Positions 1 to 9,896 of a stretch of DNA of 64,000 nt are shown one piece after another. The first letter of the stretch is position 1. Every line of letters starts with the position of its first letter. The translations under genes were made by a program, and so were the position numbers. The notes beneath the pieces were generated by a model. It saw nothing but the letters and a program-made list of their open reading frames with translations. It had not been told where the DNA came from and searched no databases. This DNA comes from Pseudotabrizicola formosa (lineage in GTDB: Bacteria > Pseudomonadota > Alphaproteobacteria > Rhodobacterales > Rhodobacteraceae): NCBI RefSeq assembly GCF_002900965.1, contig NZ_PJOM01000002.1, positions 248,001 through 312,000 on the forward strand. The letters are read 5' to 3'.

Positions 1-2052
1 AAGGTGGATCTGGAGTATCTCTCGCGCTTTACCAACGCCGCCTACCTGATCAATGAAGCCGAGGGCCCGGAAAAGGGCCTGTTCGTGCGCAATGCCGAAG
101 CGCAGCCCTTTGTGATCGACCGCCGCTCCGGCATGCCGGCCCCATGGGAGGCCAAGGGCGTGCAGCCTGATCTGGGAGCGGTTTGGCAGGGGCATCGCAC
201 AGTGTTTCAGCACATGGCGGAACGCTATCTGTCGCCGGATTATGCGCCCGAAGCGGTCGCGGCACGCTGTGGCGTGACGGCGCTGCGCATAAGGCAGCTG
301 GCGGCAGAGCTTGCCTCGGTCGCCTTCGATCAGGCCATTGAAATCAAACAGCCTTGGGTCGATTTCCGGGGGGACGAACACGCCACGATGATCGGCCGCC
401 CGGTCAGTTTTCACGCCATGCGCGGCATCTCGGCCCATTCCAACGGCTTTCAGACCGGGCGCGCGCTGCATCTGCTGCAAATCCTGCTCGGTGCAGTGGA
501 AACCCCCGGCAGCTGGCGAATGAAGCCGCCCTATCCAAAACCGATGGAGGCGCATCCGACCCCGCATTTCGTTGCCGTGCCGGGCAAGCCATTGAGCGGC
601 CCGCATCTGGGCTATGTCCGCGGGCCAGAGCAACTGGCGCTGTTGCCTGACGGCTCTCCTGCGCGGATCGACAAGGCGTTTTCATGGGAAAACCCCTTCT
701 CTGCCCATGGGTTGATGCATATGGTCATCCCCAATGCGGTGGCAGGCGATCCGTACCGCATTGATACGCTGTTCCTTTATATGGCGAACATGGCGTGGAA
801 CTCGTCCATGAACACCGCGCAGGTGATGGAGATGCTGACCGCGCAAGAGGCCGATGGCAGCTATACCATTCCGCGCATCATCTATTCCGATGCCTATGCG
901 TCGGAAATGGTGGCCTATGCCGATCTGATCCTGCCCGATACGACCTATCTGGAACGGCACGACTGCATTTCCATGCTCGACCGCCCCGTGAGCGAGCCGG
1001 ATGCGGCTGGCGATGCGATCCGCTGGCCGGTGGTGGAACCGGATCGCGATGTGCGCGGCTTCCAGTCGGTGCTATTGGATCTTGGCGCGCGGCTGGGCCT
1101 TCCCGGGATGGTGGCCGAGGATGGCAGGGCAAAATTCAAGGATTACGCCGATTACATCGTGACCCACCAGCGCCGACCCGGTGTGGGGCCGTTGATGGGC
1201 TTTCGCGGCAATGGCGATGGCGAGGGGCGGGGTGCCCCCAACCCCGACCAAATGGCGCGCTACATTGAAAACGGCGGGTTCTATCAAGCGCATGTGCCGG
1301 AAGAGGCTGCGTTTTTCAAGCCATGGAACAGAGCCTATCAGGATTGGGCGGTGCAGGTCGGGCTGTTTGACACACCGCAGCCTTACCTCTTCAACATCTG
1401 GTCCGAACCGATGCGCCGGTTTCAGCTTGCCGCCGAAGGCCATGGCGCTGTGCAGCCACCCGATCATCTGCGCGCCCGATTGAAACTGGCGATGGACCCT
1501 TTGCCGGTCTGGTACGAACCCTTTGGCGATGCGGCAGAGCCCTTTGGCTTTACCGTGCATGCCCTGACGCAACGCCCGATGGACATGTATCACAGCTGGG
1601 GCAGCCAGAATGCCTGGTTGCGGCAGATACGCGGGCATAACCCATTGTTTGTGCCGACAAAGCTGTGGCAGCAGCATGGTTTTTCCGAAGGCGACTGGGC
1701 GCGGGTGACCTCGGCCACCGGGCAGATCACGGTGCCGGTGGTGCATATGGCGGCGCTGAATGAAAACACGGTCTGGACATGGAATGCCATCGGCAAGCGC
1801 AAGGGGGCATGGGCGTTGAATGAGGGGGCGACCGAGGCGAAGCAGGGGTTCCTGCTGAACCATCTGATTTCTGAATTGTTGCCCGCCAAGGGCGATGGCA
1901 TGCGCTATTCCAACTCTGACCCGGTGACGGGACAGGCGGCGTGGTTCGATTTGCGGGTGCGGATTGAACGGGCTGACCCGCCCGCAGACGGGCACAGCCG
2001 TCCCGCTTTCGGCGCAATCCGGCCAGTGGTGCCGGAAGGGGGCAAGCGATGA
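1..2052 (+). CDS. soeA: Sulfite dehydrogenase (quinone) molybdopterin subunit SoeA, 5' end cut off by window
   Basis: The reading frame is open from base 1, so the N-terminus, including the usual [4Fe-4S] Cys motif, lies outside the window. The 683 visible residues match the central and C-terminal parts of a DMSO-reductase-family molybdopterin oxidoreductase, including a YADLILPDTTYLER-type segment and a C-terminal molydopterin-dinucleotide-binding region with MYHSWGSQNAWLRQI. A four-Cys-cluster FeS gene and a DmsC-like anchor follow directly, which is the soeABC layout. Known SoeABC oxidises sulfite to sulfate at the cytoplasmic face of the membrane and feeds the quinone pool. The stop overlaps the soeB start by 4 bp (ATGA). 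A polysulfide or DMSO reductase is the main alternative; soe is preferred from the order and the Rhodobacteraceae context. Confidence 0.82.
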   Translation, partial: KVDLEYLSRFTNAAYLINEAEGPEKGLFVRNAEAQPFVIDRRSGMPAPWEAKGVQPDLGAVWQGHRTVFQHMAERYLSPDYAPEAVAARCGVTALRIRQLAAELASVAFDQAIEIKQPWVDFRGDEHATMIGRPVSFHAMRGISAHSNGFQTGRALHLLQILLGAVETPGSWRMKPPYPKPMEAHPTPHFVAVPGKPLSGPHLGYVRGPEQLALLPDGSPARIDKAFSWENPFSAHGLMHMVIPNAVAGDPYRIDTLFLYMANMAWNSSMNTAQVMEMLTAQEADGSYTIPRIIYSDAYASEMVAYADLILPDTTYLERHDCISMLDRPVSEPDAAGDAIRWPVVEPDRDVRGFQSVLLDLGARLGLPGMVAEDGRAKFKDYADYIVTHQRRPGVGPLMGFRGNGDGEGRGAPNPDQMARYIENGGFYQAHVPEEAAFFKPWNRAYQDWAVQVGLFDTPQPYLFNIWSEPMRRFQLAAEGHGAVQPPDHLRARLKLAMDPLPVWYEPFGDAAEPFGFTVHALTQRPMDMYHSWGSQNAWLRQIRGHNPLFVPTKLWQQHGFSEGDWARVTSATGQITVPVVHMAALNENTVWTWNAIGKRKGAWALNEGATEAKQGFLLNHLISELLPAKGDGMRYSNSDPVTGQAAWFDLRVRIERADPPADGHSRPAFGAIRPVVPEGGKR

Positions 2053-2786
2053 CCTGTCTGCCTGGAAAGACCGAGCGGGCGCTGGGGCTGGTGATCGATC
2101 TGGACACCTGTGTCGGCTGTCAGGCCTGTGTGACCGCCTGCAAGGGCTGGAACGATCAGGGGTACGGTGTGCCCTTGTCGGATCAGAACCCTTATGGATC
2201 AACGCCTTCCGGCACCTTCCTCAACCGGGTGCACAGCTATCAGGTGCAGCCCGAAGCGGCCGCGCCGATGATCGTGAACTTTCCGCGATCCTGCCTGCAT
2301 TGCACTGATGCGCCTTGCGTCACCGTCTGTCCCACGGGGGCCAGCTACAAGCGGGTGGAAGACGGGATCGTGCTGGTGAACGAGGAGGCCTGCATTGGCT
2401 GCGGACTTTGCGCCTGGGCCTGCCCTTACGGCGCGCGCGAGATGGATGCGGCGGCGGGGGTGATGAAGAAATGCACGCTCTGTGTGGACCGGATCTATAA
2501 TGAGAACCTGCCGGAGGAGGACCGCGAACCGGCTTGCGTGCGCACCTGCCCGACCGGGGCGCGTCATTTCGGTGATCTGGCGGACCCGGGCAGCGCGGTG
2601 AGCCAGCTGGTGGCGGCGCGCGGCGGCTATGACCTGATGCCGGAACAGGGCACGAGGCCGGTCAACAAATACCTGCCCCCACGCAAGAAGGACCGGCCGG
2701 ACCAAGCCAGCCTGCTGGCCCCCTTGCTGGACATTCAGGCCACCGGCCTTGCCGGATGGCTAGACCGGGTTTTGGGGAAAATCTGA
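2049..2786 (+). CDS. soeB: Sulfite dehydrogenase iron-sulfur subunit SoeB
   Basis: 245 residues with four ferredoxin-like Cys clusters: CVGCQACVTACKGW near residue 20, CLHCTDAPCVTVCPTG near 83, CIGCGLCAWACPYG near 115, and CTLC with CVRTCPTG near 142-167. This is the DmsB/PsrB/SoeB pattern of four [4Fe-4S] centres that carry electrons from the molybdenum subunit to the membrane anchor. Translation is probably coupled to soeA through the ATGA overlap, and the stop abuts the next start (TGAATG). No Tat signal is present, which fits a cytoplasmic complex. Confidence 0.88.
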   Translation: MTCLPGKTERALGLVIDLDTCVGCQACVTACKGWNDQGYGVPLSDQNPYGSTPSGTFLNRVHSYQVQPEAAAPMIVNFPRSCLHCTDAPCVTVCPTGASYKRVEDGIVLVNEEACIGCGLCAWACPYGAREMDAAAGVMKKCTLCVDRIYNENLPEEDREPACVRTCPTGARHFGDLADPGSAVSQLVAARGGYDLMPEQGTRPVNKYLPPRKKDRPDQASLLAPLLDIQATGLAGWLDRVLGKI

Positions 2787-3656
2787 ATGAATCCGGCACC
2801 TTCAGTCATCATCTTCACCGTTTTGTCGGGTATGGGATTTGGCTATCTGGCCCTGCTCGCCACTGTGCATGACTATACCGGACTTGCGGCATTCTGGCAC
2901 TGGTTTGTCGGCTATGCTCTGGCCAGCATCGGGCTTGCGGCGTCGGCTTTTCACCTTGGCAACCCGAGCCGGGCATGGCGGGCCTTCACCCAGTGGCGGT
3001 CCAGCTGGCTCAGCCGCGAGGCTTGGGCCGCCGGTCTGGCGCTGCTGGCGCTTGCGCCTGTCGCACTGTCGGACTGGCTGCAGCTTGGCCTGCCGCGCGT
3101 CTTTGGCTGGCCGGGCGCGGTTCTGGCGGTTGCCACCCTCGCAGCCACCGGCATGATCTATGCCCAGATCCGCGCCGTGCCGCGCTGGCATCACTGGACC
3201 GTGCCGGCGCTGTTTCTGGCCTTTGGCGCTGCGGGTGGCTGCTTGCTGGCCGGGTTGCGGCTGCCGTCGTTGCTCGCGTTGCTGGTGCTTGGTGGGATGA
3301 TGGCGTTGCATTGGCGGGTGGGGGACGGCGCCTTTGCCCGCGCGGGCAGCACTTTGGGCACGGCGACCGGGCTTGGGGGCCTGGGTCAGCTGAGCGTGTT
3401 TGAACCGGCGCATACGGCAGGCAGTTACCTGTTGCACGAAATGATCTTTGTTGTTGGCCGCCGACATGTGCCAAGACTGCGCGCCCTGGCGCTGATTCTG
3501 GGCGTCGCCTTGCCCTTTCTGTGCCTTTTGCTTTTGCCGGGCAGATATGGCCCCTATGCTGCCGTGCCGCTGCATATGATGGGCGCCTTTGCACAACGCT
3601 GGTTGTTTTTTGCCCAGGCAGAGCATGTGGTCGGCCTGTATTACGGAAAACGATAA
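2787..3656 (+). CDS. soeC: Sulfite dehydrogenase membrane anchor SoeC (DmsC family)
   Basis: 289-residue hydrophobic protein with about eight predicted transmembrane helices and DmsC-type landmarks: FHLGNPSRAWRAF near residue 55, SWLSREAW near 72 and SYLLHEMIFVVGRRH near 213. It should anchor SoeAB and pass electrons to quinone. It begins at the base after the soeB stop, so the three genes form one operon. The next gene starts 77 bp downstream on the same strand. Confidence 0.85.
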   Translation: MNPAPSVIIFTVLSGMGFGYLALLATVHDYTGLAAFWHWFVGYALASIGLAASAFHLGNPSRAWRAFTQWRSSWLSREAWAAGLALLALAPVALSDWLQLGLPRVFGWPGAVLAVATLAATGMIYAQIRAVPRWHHWTVPALFLAFGAAGGCLLAGLRLPSLLALLVLGGMMALHWRVGDGAFARAGSTLGTATGLGGLGQLSVFEPAHTAGSYLLHEMIFVVGRRHVPRLRALALILGVALPFLCLLLLPGRYGPYAAVPLHMMGAFAQRWLFFAQAEHVVGLYYGKR

Positions 3657-3733
3657 GCGCCCTTGCGCGGTGGCGACGGCTGGACCATGCTGCGCCCGCA
3701 GTGAGTTCTGACGGAGGACGCGCTCTGAACTCT

Positions 3734-6700
3734 ATGGATGGCACAGGTTTCGCTGAAAAGGGCGCCGAAGCATTGCTTCTGGCGCTGCCTGACATTGTGG
3801 CGGATCTGGTGGAGGCTGGTGCGTCGGGCCGGGGCCTGGAGACTGCCGAAGCCGCGATCAGGCAGGCTTTGCAGCAGTTGTCGACGGCGCTGTGCTGCCC
3901 GCTGCGGCTGACCATCGAGAACCGGATTATGGGCTCCGGCCAGACCGATGGTCTTGCAGGTGTCCAGATGTCCTATGGGAACGTGGTTCTGGACGGGGTG
4001 CCTGACGCCCTGCATCCGGCCTTGGGTCGCGGTCTGGGCGCGGTCTTGCGCGCGATGTCGGCGCTCCATGGTGCGGGGCAGGCTGCGGCCGAGCAGATGG
4101 CAGAAACACAGCGGACCATGACAAAGATCGCGCGGCGCGACAGGTTGATGCGCAGCATGTTCGACCTGTCACCGGTCGGAGTGGTGTTGCTCGACTATGC
4201 GACGGGTACGATCATCGAGGCCAACGCAGCTTTCACCGGTTTTGGGAACTGGAACCGGGAGTCTCTGATCGGCAAGACCATCCGGTCTCTGTCGGTTGCA
4301 GAGCATGAGACTGTCATCGACACGGCCGTTGCTGCCCTCGAGGAAGGCAATCAGTTCGGGCCGATGGAGCAAAAATTCGTCCGGCCCGATGGGTCCAGTT
4401 TCCCGTCTATCTTGCGCGGCCTGATGTTGAGCGCCGGCAGCGGCAAGAAATGGGTCTGGTTGCTGGTTGAGGACGTCAGTGAATTGCGGGCGCAACTGGC
4501 GCAGGTGCAGGCGGTGCGGGATGAAGCGGTACGCGCCCGCGAAGAGCTGCACACTGCTGTAGAGGCGCTGCCGCATGGCTTCATGCTCTTCGATGCCGAT
4601 GACCGGATTGTCATGGTCAATTCGCAGATGTCAAAGATCTATCCTGAATTGGCGCGTATCCTGACCAGCGGCGTGCGCTACGAAGATCTGCTGCGCGCTG
4701 GTGTTGCCTGTGGACGCTGGCCCGAAGCCAAGGGTCGCGAGGATGACTTCGTCAAGGAGGTCTTGGCTGCCAGAAGCCTGCCGGTCTTTGATGACACGGT
4801 CGAATTGCTCAATGGCCGGATGATGCGTGTGGTGGATCGCCGGACACCCTCTGGCGGGCGGGTTGGACTTCGCATCGACGTGACGACCGAACGGGACAAC
4901 CAGCGCCGGCTGTCGCAAGTGATCGAAGGGTCGCAGGCCGGAACCTGGGAATCAGACTTCGTGACCGGCGAGAACGTGATCAACGAACGCTGGGCGGAAA
5001 TGCTGGGCTGGACCTGCGCCGATCTGACGCCCACCAACGTCACGTCATGGCAGGCTTTGCTGCACCCCGATGATGTGGAGCCGACCCTGGCTCGTATCAC
5101 CCGCGTCAGACAGGGCAAGACCGACCGTTTCGACCATGTCTTCCGGCTGCGGCATCGGGCGGGGCACTGGGTCTGGGTGCAATCGTGCGGGCAAGTCTCG
5201 GCACGCGATGAATACGGGGTTCCCAAGCGGATGGCGGGGGTGCATTTCGATGTGTCGGCGCTCAAGGCTGCTGAGAAACGTCTTGAACAGATCATCGAGG
5301 GCGCAGAGGTCGGCACCTGGCACCATGACATGATCCAGGGGCTGTGCCAGGTGAACGACCTCTGGGCCGAGATGCTGGGCTACACGCTGGAAGAGCTGGG
5401 TCCCGTGACCGATGCGGTCTGGAAAGGCCTGCTGCATCCGGAGGATTGGGTCCGTCTGAATCAGAACATGCTGCGGCGTTTTTCGGCCAAATCAATCCGC
5501 TTCACTGACGAGTTTCGGCTTCGCCACAAGCACGGCCACTGGGTCTGGGTGGCTTCGCGTGGTCAGGTCACCGCATGGGATGCGCAGGGAAACGCGACGG
5601 CCACGACCGGCGTGCATCTCGACATCAGCAGCCGCAAACGGCTTGAACACGATCTGGAGGCAGAGCGCGACTTTCTCTCGACGCTGATGGAGACCTCGGG
5701 CTCGGGGATCCTCGCCTTGGATGAAGCGTCGCGGATCGTGTTTTGCAACCGCGAAGTCCAGCGCATGCTGGAACAGCCGGAAGAGGCGCTGCTGAACCAG
5801 ATCTGTGATCCGGTCAGGCTGAGACTGCATGATACGGTCGGCAATCTGCTGACCTTTGCACAACTGCCATGTCAGCTTGCGCTGAAGTCGGGTGATGTGG
5901 TCCGTGATTTGAGGTTGCGCGTGCAGTTTGCCGAGGGTCGCACGAAAGTGCTGTCGGTGAATGCGGCTGTCTTGCCCGAGGCCGAGATCGAGGCCAGGGT
6001 GGTCTGTACGATCACCGATGTCTCGGCGGCGGCGCAGGCGGAAGACAGTTTGCGCGCCGCGATCCATCGGGCCGAAGATGCAAGCCGGGCAAAATCGCAG
6101 TTTCTGGCCAATATGAGCCATGAGTTGCGCACGCCGCTCAATGGTGTGCTTGGCATGGCGGAACTTCTGGCCGAAGGGGTGAGCGACCCCAAGCAGGGGG
6201 CGATGCTGGATGCGATCCGCGAATCCGGGATGCATCTGCTGTCGGTGGTGAATGACATCCTGGATCTGGCAAAGATCGAAAGCGGCAAGCTGGTTCTTGA
6301 CCTGGCCCCGCTGTCGTTGCGCGACCTTGGCAAGCGGATCGAAGCGATGCACGGCGTGTCGGCGCGCGGCAAGGGGATCGGGCTGAGGGTCATCCTGGGG
6401 GCCGGGACCGGCAAGATGCGGCTGGGGGATGCGACCCGGTTGTTGCAGGTGCTGCACAATGTTGTGGGCAATGCAGTCAAATTCACCGAGGCCGGTGCCG
6501 TGACGGTGACGATCGAGGAAGTCTCGGGCCAGGACAACATGCTGCGGATCGTCATTTCCGATACCGGAATCGGGATGAGTGAGGACCAGACGGCGATTGT
6601 CTTTGATGAGTTCACCCAAGGCGATGAATCCATCACGCGGCGGTTCGGGGGCACCGGGCTTGGCTTGCCCATCGTGCGGCGGCTGGTTTCGCTGATGCAG

Positions 6701-7228
6701 GGTGAGGTTTCGCTGGTCAGCGCCTGTGGCAAGGGAACGACGGTCACGCTGACCTTGCCGATGCAGCCTGTCGAGAACTGGCCGCAGGGCACAGGTCCGA
6801 TGCAGGACTTGCCGGAGGTCGCCGGTTTGCGCGCCTTGCTGGCCGAAGACAATGCAACCAACCGCCTGATCATGCGCGCCATGCTGAACCGGCTGGGCAT
6901 CACCGTGACGCTGGTCTGTGATGGCGATGAGGCGGTGGAGGCGTGGGCGCCGGATCAGTTTGATCTGGTGCTGCTGGATATTTCCATGCCGCGCAAGGAC
7001 GGGTTGACCGCCCTGTCAGAACTGCGTGCCAAGGCGGGGGAGGCCGGCTTGCCGCCCATTCTGGCGGTAACGGCGCATGCGATGGCGCAGAACGTGGCAG
7101 ATTACCGCGCGGCTGGCTTTGCTGACGTCGTGACCAAGCCTGTCTCGCTGCATGCCCTGGCGCATGCCATTCACCTCACGCGGCGGCATGTTGCAAACAT
7201 GCCTGTTTCTGCGGCAGGTTTGCACTGA
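3734..7228 (+). CDS. Hybrid sensor histidine kinase with five PAS domains and a receiver
   Basis: About 1164 residues. Order: an N-terminal region (1-130) without membrane helices; PAS-like domains near 135-245, 275-385, 390-515, 515-640 and 645-760; HisKA with phospho-His at about 796 (MSHELRTPLNG); HATPase with HNVVGNAVKF, DTGIGM and GGTGLGLPI; and a receiver with acceptor Asp near 1082 (LLDISMPRKDG). PAS3 and PAS4 are tandem copies with near-identical GHWVWV segments. It is probably a soluble cytoplasmic kinase. The start is uncertain: ATG 3734 is 16 bases from a GGAGG at 3713-3717; an in-frame CTG at 3725 is better spaced, and GTG 3701 is also possible. The frame stays open back into soeC, which I treat as non-coding overlap. 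Signal and target are unknown. Confidence 0.85.
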   Translation: MDGTGFAEKGAEALLLALPDIVADLVEAGASGRGLETAEAAIRQALQQLSTALCCPLRLTIENRIMGSGQTDGLAGVQMSYGNVVLDGVPDALHPALGRGLGAVLRAMSALHGAGQAAAEQMAETQRTMTKIARRDRLMRSMFDLSPVGVVLLDYATGTIIEANAAFTGFGNWNRESLIGKTIRSLSVAEHETVIDTAVAALEEGNQFGPMEQKFVRPDGSSFPSILRGLMLSAGSGKKWVWLLVEDVSELRAQLAQVQAVRDEAVRAREELHTAVEALPHGFMLFDADDRIVMVNSQMSKIYPELARILTSGVRYEDLLRAGVACGRWPEAKGREDDFVKEVLAARSLPVFDDTVELLNGRMMRVVDRRTPSGGRVGLRIDVTTERDNQRRLSQVIEGSQAGTWESDFVTGENVINERWAEMLGWTCADLTPTNVTSWQALLHPDDVEPTLARITRVRQGKTDRFDHVFRLRHRAGHWVWVQSCGQVSARDEYGVPKRMAGVHFDVSALKAAEKRLEQIIEGAEVGTWHHDMIQGLCQVNDLWAEMLGYTLEELGPVTDAVWKGLLHPEDWVRLNQNMLRRFSAKSIRFTDEFRLRHKHGHWVWVASRGQVTAWDAQGNATATTGVHLDISSRKRLEHDLEAERDFLSTLMETSGSGILALDEASRIVFCNREVQRMLEQPEEALLNQICDPVRLRLHDTVGNLLTFAQLPCQLALKSGDVVRDLRLRVQFAEGRTKVLSVNAAVLPEAEIEARVVCTITDVSAAAQAEDSLRAAIHRAEDASRAKSQFLANMSHELRTPLNGVLGMAELLAEGVSDPKQGAMLDAIRESGMHLLSVVNDILDLAKIESGKLVLDLAPLSLRDLGKRIEAMHGVSARGKGIGLRVILGAGTGKMRLGDATRLLQVLHNVVGNAVKFTEAGAVTVTIEEVSGQDNMLRIVISDTGIGMSEDQTAIVFDEFTQGDESITRRFGGTGLGLPIVRRLVSLMQGEVSLVSACGKGTTVTLTLPMQPVENWPQGTGPMQDLPEVAGLRALLAEDNATNRLIMRAMLNRLGITVTLVCDGDEAVEAWAPDQFDLVLLDISMPRKDGLTALSELRAKAGEAGLPPILAVTAHAMAQNVADYRAAGFADVVTKPVSLHALAHAIHLTRRHVANMPVSAAGLH

Positions 7229-7344
7229 CCTTTGGCTCTTTGCCTGTTCCTTCGGCGTTGTGCCGGTTACGAACGTTTGCTTGTAGCGAATCGGCGTTGG
7301 GTTTTACCGTATGGTCAAACAACAAAACCAACCAACAGGGGGTG

Positions 7345-8370
7345 ATGACGATGATCGGGATGAAACGGGGCGTCTCGCGGCGCGGACTGATTTTGGGCGG
7401 TGGCGTGCTTGGTCTTGGCGCGGCATTCCTGCCGCGCGCGGTGCTGGCGCAGGAACCCCTGAAGGTCGCGGGCATCTACACGGTGCCGGTCGAACAGCAA
7501 TGGGCCGGGCGCATCCATCAGGCGGCTGAGGCCGCCAAGGCGGCGGGTGTGGTCGATTACAGCTATACCGAGAATGTCGCCAACACCGATTATCCGCGCG
7601 TGATGCGCGAATATGCCGAAAGCGGCGTCAAGCTGATTGTGGGTGAGATTTTCGGGGTGGAGGCCGAGGCGCGCGAAGTGGCGGCCGAATACCCCGAGGT
7701 GGCGTTCCTGATGGGCTCCAGCTTCATGCCTGATGCGGCGGCCAACCCCAATCTTGCTGTGTTTGACAACTATATTCAGGACGCAAGCTATCTGTCGGGC
7801 ATCATTGCCGGGGCGATGACGACCTCGGGCAATATCGGTCTGGTTGGCGGGTTCCCGATCCCGGAGGTCAACCGTCTGATGCATGCCTTCATGGCCGGTG
7901 TGCGTGAAACCCGGCCCGATGCGACCTTCCAGGTGACGTTCATCGGCTCTTGGTTCGATCCGCCGAAAGCCAAGGAAACCGCCTTTGCGATGATCGAGGC
8001 CGGGGCCGACATGCTCTATGCCGAACGTTTCGGCGTGGCCGATGCGGCGATGGAACGCGGTGTGCTGGCCATCGGCAATGTGATCGACACTCAGGCTGAC
8101 TATCCCGAAACGGTGGTTGCCTCTGCCCTTTGGCATTTCGAGCCGACGTTTGACGCAGCCGTGGCTGCGGTGACCGCGGGCACCTTCACTGCCGAAAACT
8201 ACGGCGTTTACAGCTATATGCAGGCGGGCGGCTGTTCGCTGGCCCCCCTTGGCACGTTCGAGGGCAAGGTGCCCGCGGCGGCGATGGAGCTGGTGGCGGC
8301 CCGGCAGGCGGCGATCATGGATGGCAGCTTCACCGTCGCCATTGATGACAGCGAGCCGACATCATCGTGA
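7345..8370 (+). CDS. BMP-family ABC transporter substrate-binding protein (nucleobase/nucleoside type)
   Basis: 341 residues. The N-terminus holds SRRGLILGGG followed by a hydrophobic stretch and a likely cleavage after AVLA, so it is exported, possibly by Tat because of the twin Arg. The mature part matches the Bmp/Med family (PF02608), with NANLAVFDNYIQ-like and GLVGGFPIPEVNRLMHAF segments. Family members bind purine nucleosides, xanthine or related nucleobases in the periplasm. ATG 7345 has a G-rich Shine-Dalgarno (7337-7342); ATG 7351 is possible. It heads an importer operon ending in a cytosine-deaminase-like gene, which supports a nucleobase-like ligand. The stop overlaps the next start by GTGA. 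Confidence 0.85.
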   Translation: MTMIGMKRGVSRRGLILGGGVLGLGAAFLPRAVLAQEPLKVAGIYTVPVEQQWAGRIHQAAEAAKAAGVVDYSYTENVANTDYPRVMREYAESGVKLIVGEIFGVEAEAREVAAEYPEVAFLMGSSFMPDAAANPNLAVFDNYIQDASYLSGIIAGAMTTSGNIGLVGGFPIPEVNRLMHAFMAGVRETRPDATFQVTFIGSWFDPPKAKETAFAMIEAGADMLYAERFGVADAAMERGVLAIGNVIDTQADYPETVVASALWHFEPTFDAAVAAVTAGTFTAENYGVYSYMQAGGCSLAPLGTFEGKVPAAAMELVAARQAAIMDGSFTVAIDDSEPTSS

Positions 8371-9896
8371 GCGAGACGGCATTGGGGGCGGAGGTTGTTC
8401 TCCGCCTCGACCAGATCACCAAACGTTTCGGCAGGCTGGTGGCGAATGACGCCATCAGCCTGACCCTGCACAGGGGTGAGGTGCTGGCACTGCTGGGCGA
8501 AAACGGCGCGGGCAAGACCACGCTGATGAACATCCTGTTCGGGCATTACATGGCCGATACCGGCTCGGTCACCGCCTTTGGCCAGCCCTTGCCGCCGGGC
8601 CAGCCGAAGGCCGCCCTCGCGGCGGGCATCGGCATGGTGCATCAGCATTTCACACTGGCCGACCAGTTGACGGTGTTGGAAAACATCACCCTGGGCACGG
8701 AAAGCCTGTGGAGCCTTGGTCGGGGCAGGGCAGCGGCCCGTGAGAAAGTGCAGAGCCTGAGCCGCGATTTCGGACTGGCGGTGGACCCGCGCGCCCGGGT
8801 GTCCGACCTGTCGGTGGGAGAGCGGCAGCGGGTGGAAATCCTCAAGGCGCTGTACCGCGACGCGCGTATCCTGATTCTCGATGAACCCACGGCGGTGCTG
8901 ACCCCGCAAGAGGCCGAAGCGCTGTTCCAGACCCTGCGGTTGGCCACCGCGCGCGGGTTGTCGGTGATCTTCATCAGCCACAAGCTGCACGAGGTGATGG
9001 GCCATTCCGACAGCTGCGTGGTGCTGCGCCATGGCCGCGTGGTGGGGCAGGTGGCGACCCGCGACACCGATCGGCGCGCCTTGGCCGCGATGATGGTGGG
9101 GGCCGAGATGGCGGACTCCGCGGTGGCCCCCGGCGTGGCCGGGCCGGTGCGCCTGTCCTTGCGCGGCATACGGGCAGGGGCCTTGCGCGATGTGAGCCTT
9201 GATCTGCGCGGTGGGACAATCACCGGGCTGGCGGGGGTGTCGGGCAACGGGCAGGCGGCGCTGGCCGATCTGATCGGCGGGGCGTTGCTGCCAGAGGCGG
9301 GTGTGATGCAGGTGGATGGTGCCCCCGTGCTGCAGTGGTCGCCGCGCGCCGCCATTGGCGCAGGGGTGGGGCGCATTCCCGAAGACCGCCACAAGACCGG
9401 GACAGTGGCCGATTTCACGCTGGCCGAAAACGCGGTGCTGGAAACCTATGCCACCCGCTTTTCCCGGGCCGGGCTGGTGGACTGGGCGGCGGTACGGGCG
9501 CATACCGAGCGCCTGATCGCAGCCTATGACGTGCGCTGCCCGGGGCCGGAGGCCCGCATCCGCCTTTTGTCGGGTGGCAACATGCAAAAGTTGATCCTTG
9601 GCCGGGTGATGGAGGAGACACCCGGCATCTTGATCGCCAATCAGCCGGTGCGGGGCCTCGATGTGGGGGCGATTGCCTATGTGCATGGCCGGCTGGTGGC
9701 CGCGCGCGATGCGGGGGCGGCGGTGCTGCTGATTTCCGAGGATCTGGATGAGGTGATGGGATTGTCCGATGTGATCCATGTGATCAGTGAAGGGCGGCTG
9801 TCGCCTGCCTTTGCGCGCGGGGCGCTCACGCAAGGAGAGTTGGGGCTGTGGATGGTGGGACACGGCTTTGGGGAAGGTGCTGCCCATGCGGCTTGA
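8367..9896 (+). CDS. Sugar/nucleoside-type ABC transporter ATPase, two nucleotide-binding domains
   Basis: 509 residues with two ABC domains, as in YufO/NupO and RbsA. NBD1 has Walker A GENGAGKTT (about residue 47), signature LSVGERQRVE and Walker B ILILDEPTAVLTP. NBD2 has the usual degenerate P-loop GVSGNGQAA and signature LLSGGNMQK. It energises the BMP-dependent importer from the cytoplasm. GTG at 8367 is the only sensible start and overlaps the upstream stop by 4 bp; the 3' end overlaps the permease gene by 11 bp. Confidence 0.9.
   Translation: MSETALGAEVVLRLDQITKRFGRLVANDAISLTLHRGEVLALLGENGAGKTTLMNILFGHYMADTGSVTAFGQPLPPGQPKAALAAGIGMVHQHFTLADQLTVLENITLGTESLWSLGRGRAAAREKVQSLSRDFGLAVDPRARVSDLSVGERQRVEILKALYRDARILILDEPTAVLTPQEAEALFQTLRLATARGLSVIFISHKLHEVMGHSDSCVVLRHGRVVGQVATRDTDRRALAAMMVGAEMADSAVAPGVAGPVRLSLRGIRAGALRDVSLDLRGGTITGLAGVSGNGQAALADLIGGALLPEAGVMQVDGAPVLQWSPRAAIGAGVGRIPEDRHKTGTVADFTLAENAVLETYATRFSRAGLVDWAAVRAHTERLIAAYDVRCPGPEARIRLLSGGNMQKLILGRVMEETPGILIANQPVRGLDVGAIAYVHGRLVAARDAGAAVLLISEDLDEVMGLSDVIHVISEGRLSPAFARGALTQGELGLWMVGHGFGEGAAHAA

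Noticed and set aside
1072-2202. A 376-codon minus-strand frame across soeA and soeB
   Set aside because: Antisense to clear molybdopterin and FeS subunits; composition typical of shadows.
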